Position numbers and translations under genes: made by a program. DNA of 64,000 bases from Bacteroidota bacterium (GTDB lineage: Bacteria; Bacteroidota; Bacteroidia; 2-12-FULL-35-15), in NCBI GenBank assembly GCA_947449315.1, contig CANFRC010000013.1, positions 39,003-103,002 on the forward strand, written 5' to 3'. The notes beneath the pieces are model-generated. The model made no database searches and was not told the origin of the DNA. It saw only the letters and a list, made by a program, of their open reading frames with translations. Of this stretch, positions 61,061-64,000 are shown in pieces (the first letter of the stretch is position 1; each line of letters starts with the position of its first letter).

Positions 61061-61969
61061 TTAAACCCAATCTTGCGTCACCAATGCTTTCCGGTCACGC
61101 ATTTCAATCTTCGTCATGGCCCCTTGCACAAAGCCTTTATGTGCAGCCTCATGTCCTGCCGGATATCCAAAGACAAGCGGTATAGCAAATTTTTCAAAAC
61201 GTTCAAGGAGCATTTCTTCACTGCTCTTCCCGTAAGGTGTCGTACTTTCTTTCACATCCGTGAGATAGCCTACCACAACAGCTTTCAAGCCTTTCAAAGA
61301 ACCACTTCTATGTAAGCTCATTAACATACGATCTACATGATATCGATATTCGTCTATCTCTTCAATGAATAAAATGCAATCTTTTAAATAAGGAAAACTA
61401 TGACTGCCTTGTAATGCAAACAATAAGGATAAATTACCTCCTATCATTCTTCCTTCTACGTTCAAGTCTTTAACATTGCTTGCTTCCTCCGCTTCAAAGG
61501 CTATACTCTGTGCGTTTCCTTTTATCAAATCCTGCCAATGTGTTCGTGCACAGTCGCTAATCGTGCTAAGTCCCATCAACATGGGGGCATGCATCGAAGC
61601 AATGTTTTTCTGAAAAAGATGATTTTGTATCACCGTTGCATCACTATAGCCAATGACCCATTTCGCTTTTTCTGCAAAGCTTGAAAAGTTGAGCTGATCG
61701 ATAATGCGTATCAAACCATATCCTCCACGTGTCATTAAAATTCCTTTGGCAAATGGATGATCGATCGCCCATTGCATATCCTCCGCACGTTGTTTGTCCG
61801 TGCCTGCAAAAAAGCCGTCTTGTGCGAACACATGCTTGCCAAGGTCTACTTCATATCCCCAACTTTTCAATAAGGCAATATTGGGTTCGACTTCTGCTTC
61901 ACTCACGTGTTTGCAAGGACTGACAATCGCTATGGTATCGCCTTTTTGGAGAAATTTTGGATAAAGCAT
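61061..61969 (-). CDS. LD-carboxypeptidase, peptidase family S66
   Basis: The protein has 302 residues. The nucleophile Ser is in VIGYSDATVIQNHL (about 107). The Glu is in FIEEIDEYRYHVDRML (about 205) and the His in FGYPAGHEAAH (about 275). It removes the terminal D-Ala from L,D-tetrapeptides during peptidoglycan recycling, or clears microcin-like compounds. No signal peptide, so cytosolic. Good length for the family. Confidence 0.93.
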   Translation of the reverse strand: MLYPKFLQKGDTIAIVSPCKHVSEAEVEPNIALLKSWGYEVDLGKHVFAQDGFFAGTDKQRAEDMQWAIDHPFAKGILMTRGGYGLIRIIDQLNFSSFAEKAKWVIGYSDATVIQNHLFQKNIASMHAPMLMGLSTISDCARTHWQDLIKGNAQSIAFEAEEASNVKDLNVEGRMIGGNLSLLFALQGSHSFPYLKDCILFIEEIDEYRYHVDRMLMSLHRSGSLKGLKAVVVGYLTDVKESTTPYGKSSEEMLLERFEKFAIPLVFGYPAGHEAAHKGFVQGAMTKIEMRDRKALVTQDWV

Positions 61970-61979
61970 TGTGTTTCGA

Positions 61980-63020
61980 TTATAGTAGATTCGTTAGCTT
62001 TAAGATATAAATATTTTTCCAATATTTTCCTGTTATCCAAAGTGTATTATCTTTTTTATGATAGGCAATTCCATTTAATACTTCTGCATTAAAACTAATA
62101 CTTCTTTCTTGTTGTCCTAGCGTGGAGAGGTCTAAATCACCAAGCACAGTCCCATTTTCCTGGTCAATTAGCACAATATGATCCGACTGCCACACATTGG
62201 CCCAGATGAACTTTTCATTCATTTCTTCTAATTCGTTCAAGTTATTTATCGGACCAATATCATTGCTAACATTGATAGTCTTTAATGTGAGCATCTGATT
62301 ACCTTTGAGTTGTATTTTCCTCAACTGCGAAGAACCATTTGAAACCCATAAACCATCGCTTCCTGCGCTACACAAGCCCCATCCTTCGCCTTCGAATGGA
62401 ATAGTTTTGGTGTTTTTTAAGGGTTGTAGGCTGAAGGTTTTTAGATATTGATTTTTCCAATACAAATGAACGAGCTCGCCATTCAATAGGCTAATACCTT
62501 CTCCAAACTCTTCAGGTGCTTCCTTTATAGAATCTAAGATTTGCCAACGACTCCCATTCCAACGCATTTTGAAGATTTTCGACTTGCCATCTAAACCACT
62601 TGATTCCCATAAATTATCCTCTGCGTCGAAGAAAAAACCTTCTGTAAAAAGATCACTTCTATGTGGTACTGTTTTAACTACTTTATAGTGGAGTGAAATG
62701 ATTTTATACATGCTTCCTGAAATACGCTGCTCGTTATGAAACAAGGTTAGGTTATGTTTCCCAGCCTTTACTAAGCTGCTTGCAAATTTGTACTGCGTGT
62801 CACTGATTTTTTGAATACTTACCGGGATTCCGTCGATGGTCCATTGGCAGGCTTTGCTTTTGTCTATTTCGAAATTAGTAAGGTTTACAAGGTAGGAGCT
62901 GTCTTGCGATACAATGTTTAGGCTTGGCGTATTTTCAGCAGTCGCGTCGTCGCTGTCATTGTTACAGGCTAGCCAAAGAATTGGAAAAAGTACTAGAAGA
63001 TAGAAGCCCCAAGTTTTCAT
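61980..63020 (-). CDS. Glutaminyl-peptide cyclotransferase, lipoprotein
   Basis: The protein has 346 residues. Lipobox ILWLAC (Cys 19). The C-terminal two thirds form the plant-type glutaminyl cyclotransferase propeller: DLFTEGFFFDAEDNLWESSG (about 124-143), GLDGKSKIFK, EFGEGISLLNGELVHLYWKN, FEGEGWGLCSAGSDGLWVSN, FIWANVWQSD and LNGIAYHKKDNTLWITGKYW. It converts N-terminal Gln to pyroglutamate on exported proteins. T9SS cargo in Bacteroidota often have such N-termini, so these may be its targets. Confidence 0.9.
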   Translation of the reverse strand: MKTWGFYLLVLFPILWLACNNDSDDATAENTPSLNIVSQDSSYLVNLTNFEIDKSKACQWTIDGIPVSIQKISDTQYKFASSLVKAGKHNLTLFHNEQRISGSMYKIISLHYKVVKTVPHRSDLFTEGFFFDAEDNLWESSGLDGKSKIFKMRWNGSRWQILDSIKEAPEEFGEGISLLNGELVHLYWKNQYLKTFSLQPLKNTKTIPFEGEGWGLCSAGSDGLWVSNGSSQLRKIQLKGNQMLTLKTINVSNDIGPINNLNELEEMNEKFIWANVWQSDHIVLIDQENGTVLGDLDLSTLGQQERSISFNAEVLNGIAYHKKDNTLWITGKYWKNIYILKLTNLL

Positions 63021-63058
63021 TCAAAAATCTGTTTAATCATTTGTCACCTAAGTAACAG

Positions 63059-63086
63059 ATGATTCGTGAATCATTTTATACTTTTG
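63059..63086 (+). promoter_or_regulatory. Promoter region of the rhodanese-thioredoxin gene
   Basis: A -7 box TACTTTTG (63079-63086) is preceded by a perfect dyad, ATGATTC-GT-GAATCAT (63059-63074), which may be an operator. No clear -33 box. Confidence 0.45.
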
Positions 63087-63102
63087 TAAAAATATCCAAA
63101 AA

Positions 63103-63840
63103 ATGAAACGTATTCTCATTGCTTCGGCATTTCTTTTTACAGCGGTCTTCGGATTATTGTCTTGTGCGAATGCAGGCGATAAGGCAGCCAAAGGTATTGC
63201 AAAGACTATTAGCGTAGACGCTTATGAGGCTTTACTAAAACAAACACCAGATGCACAGATTGTTGACGTACGTACTGCCGGAGAAGTTGCAGGCGGTATT
63301 ATTCCCGGAGCGATTAATATCGATTATAGCAGAGATGATTTTCAAACGAAAATAGAAGCATTGGATAAAAAACGTCCTGTATTCATCTATTGCTTGTCGG
63401 GTGGTCGTAGCGAACATGCATTAGAAGATATGCAAGCAATGGGATTCAGTACTGTTTATAATTTGGAAGGAGGTATGCTAGCGTGGCGCAATGCGAACAA
63501 AGCACAGGTTATGCCTGGTGATGCTGCTCCGAAAAAAGGGATGTCTATGTCTGACTTCAACGCCGCTATCAAAGGTGCAGGAAAAGAATATGTGATTATC
63601 GACTTCAACGCGACTTGGTGTGGACCGTGTAAAAAACTGAAGCCAATCTTGGAAGCGATTGAGCAAAAGAACGCTGCTAAAATTAAATTGATTGCAATCG
63701 ATGTGGATGAGAATAGTGATTTGGCGAATGCAAAGCAAGTGAGCAGCATTCCTTACGTCGAGATTTACCATAACGGAGAAATGGTTTGGTCGAATATTGG
63801 TCTTACCGATGAGGCTACGATTATGGCGCATATTAAATAG
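63103..63840 (+). CDS. Rhodanese-thioredoxin fusion lipoprotein
   Basis: The protein has 245 residues. Lipobox GLLSC (Cys 21). Rhodanese domain about 36-130, with the active Cys in FIYCLSGGRSEHA (about 109). Thioredoxin domain about 140-245, with DFNATWCGPCKKLKPIL (Cys 172 and 175) and cis-Pro in SIPYVEIY. It sits outside the inner membrane facing the periplasm and could pass sulfane sulfur from the first domain to the second. Followed by a bidirectional terminator. Confidence 0.92.
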   Translation: MKRILIASAFLFTAVFGLLSCANAGDKAAKGIAKTISVDAYEALLKQTPDAQIVDVRTAGEVAGGIIPGAINIDYSRDDFQTKIEALDKKRPVFIYCLSGGRSEHALEDMQAMGFSTVYNLEGGMLAWRNANKAQVMPGDAAPKKGMSMSDFNAAIKGAGKEYVIIDFNATWCGPCKKLKPILEAIEQKNAAKIKLIAIDVDENSDLANAKQVSSIPYVEIYHNGEMVWSNIGLTDEATIMAHIK

Positions 63841-63857
63841 AATTTGACACCACACAT

Positions 63858-63889
63858 AAAAAAAGGGAACCTTGTGGTTCCCTTTTTTT
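63858..63889. terminator. Bidirectional terminator between convergent genes
   Basis: A7, GGGAACC, loop TTGT, GGTTCCC, T7. It lies between the rhodanese-thioredoxin gene and the T9SS gene entering from the right. Confidence 0.92.
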
Positions 63890-63892
63890 ATG

Positions 63893-64000
63893 TTACTTAC
63901 TACATACTAATTTGCAGTGCACAATGCCGGATTCACTGTTTATTACCAATAAATAATGTCCGGCACTCAAGTTGCTCGCGTTTATATGTAAACTGTTTTC
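63893..64000 (-). CDS. T9SS type A cargo, C-terminal end only
   Basis: The last 35 codons of a gene that starts beyond the window, ending at TAA 63895-63893. INASNLSAGHYLLVINSESG, then IVHCKLVCSK is a T9SS type A tail (strand, L-x-x-G-x-Y, final basic strand). Nothing can be said of its passenger domain. Confidence 0.8.
   Translation of the reverse strand, partial: ENSLHINASNLSAGHYLLVINSESGIVHCKLVCSK

Noticed and set aside
1..64000. Assembly chimera, because GC-rich palindromes occur only left of 18.4 kb and the small RNA pair only right of 37 kb
   Set aside because: The ECF promoter element links 30 kb to 57 kb, T9SS cargo occurs throughout and no abrupt change was seen; the left part cannot be tested further without coverage data.

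Overview
The window comes from a chromosome of an environmental member of the Bacteroidota. The evidence is protein content and promoter style. At least eight genes encode exported proteins with C-terminal sorting tails of the type IX secretion system (T9SS, types A and B). Housekeeping promoters follow the Bacteroidota TTTG-N19-TAnnTTTG pattern, Shine-Dalgarno sites are poor, and menaquinone is made by the futalosine route (MqnC). I could not assign a genus. No rRNA, tRNA, CRISPR array, transposase or prophage was seen.

Layout. 1-1,000: an ECF sigma factor and a partial downstream protein. 1,000-1,210: a structured intergenic RNA candidate. 1,264-19,800: mostly core genes (lepA, metF, ribE, mqnC, a leucyl aminopeptidase, pdxA, and the yceD-rpmF-plsX-fabH-accB-accC lipid block), with three T9SS cargo genes among them. 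lepA and the aminopeptidase gene each carry a short GC-rich palindromic element in frame. 20,000-26,500: single accessory enzymes and a P-type ATPase. 26,600-28,000: a small cassette-like stretch with a DUF4160/DUF2442 pair and attC-like folds. 28,000-30,050: a YHYH protein/MORN protein/SCO1 operon. 30,100-37,600: surface proteins (one broken by a stop codon), a regulator whose 3' end is duplicated around a Fic gene, a nitroreductase and an acetyltransferase. 37,700-42,500: an SbtA-type bicarbonate transporter operon with a divergent LysR gene, flanked by two copies of a short RNA gene. 42,500-49,700: multicopper oxidase, thioredoxin-like proteins, sugar aminotransferase, acyltransferase, TsaC. 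49,900-52,200: a four-gene arsenic operon. 53,000-57,500: a copper-type ECF sigma operon with an MbnP/MbnH pair and a second YHYH protein. 57,600-64,000: AraC regulator, Rieske protein, porin, pirin, LD-carboxypeptidase, glutaminyl cyclotransferase, rhodanese-thioredoxin fusion, and the tail of another T9SS cargo.

Main result. A two-part element, CGAAGG, exactly 16 bases, then CGTCTA, occurs five times, each time just upstream of a gene start in the correct orientation: before the ECF sigma gene (57,441), its anti-sigma-like partner (56,913), the YHYH/T9SS gene (54,453), the YHYH-MORN-SCO1 operon 24 kb away (29,990) and the multicopper oxidase (42,583). I read this as the promoter of the ECF sigma factor at 56,929-57,441. 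It would tie MbnP/MbnH, SCO1, multicopper oxidase and both YHYH proteins into one probable copper-responsive regulon. The role of the YHYH domain in copper handling is an inference from this co-regulation. The first ECF sigma factor (458-943) has a different self-promoter, TGTAAC-N16-CGTCTT.

Other signals of note: a duplicated intergenic RNA of about 70 nt with matching promoter and terminator hairpin; a Fic gene bounded by 23-bp direct repeats; in-frame palindromic insertions in lepA and the aminopeptidase gene; and a bicarbonate transporter operon with a degenerate carbonic-anhydrase-like protein.
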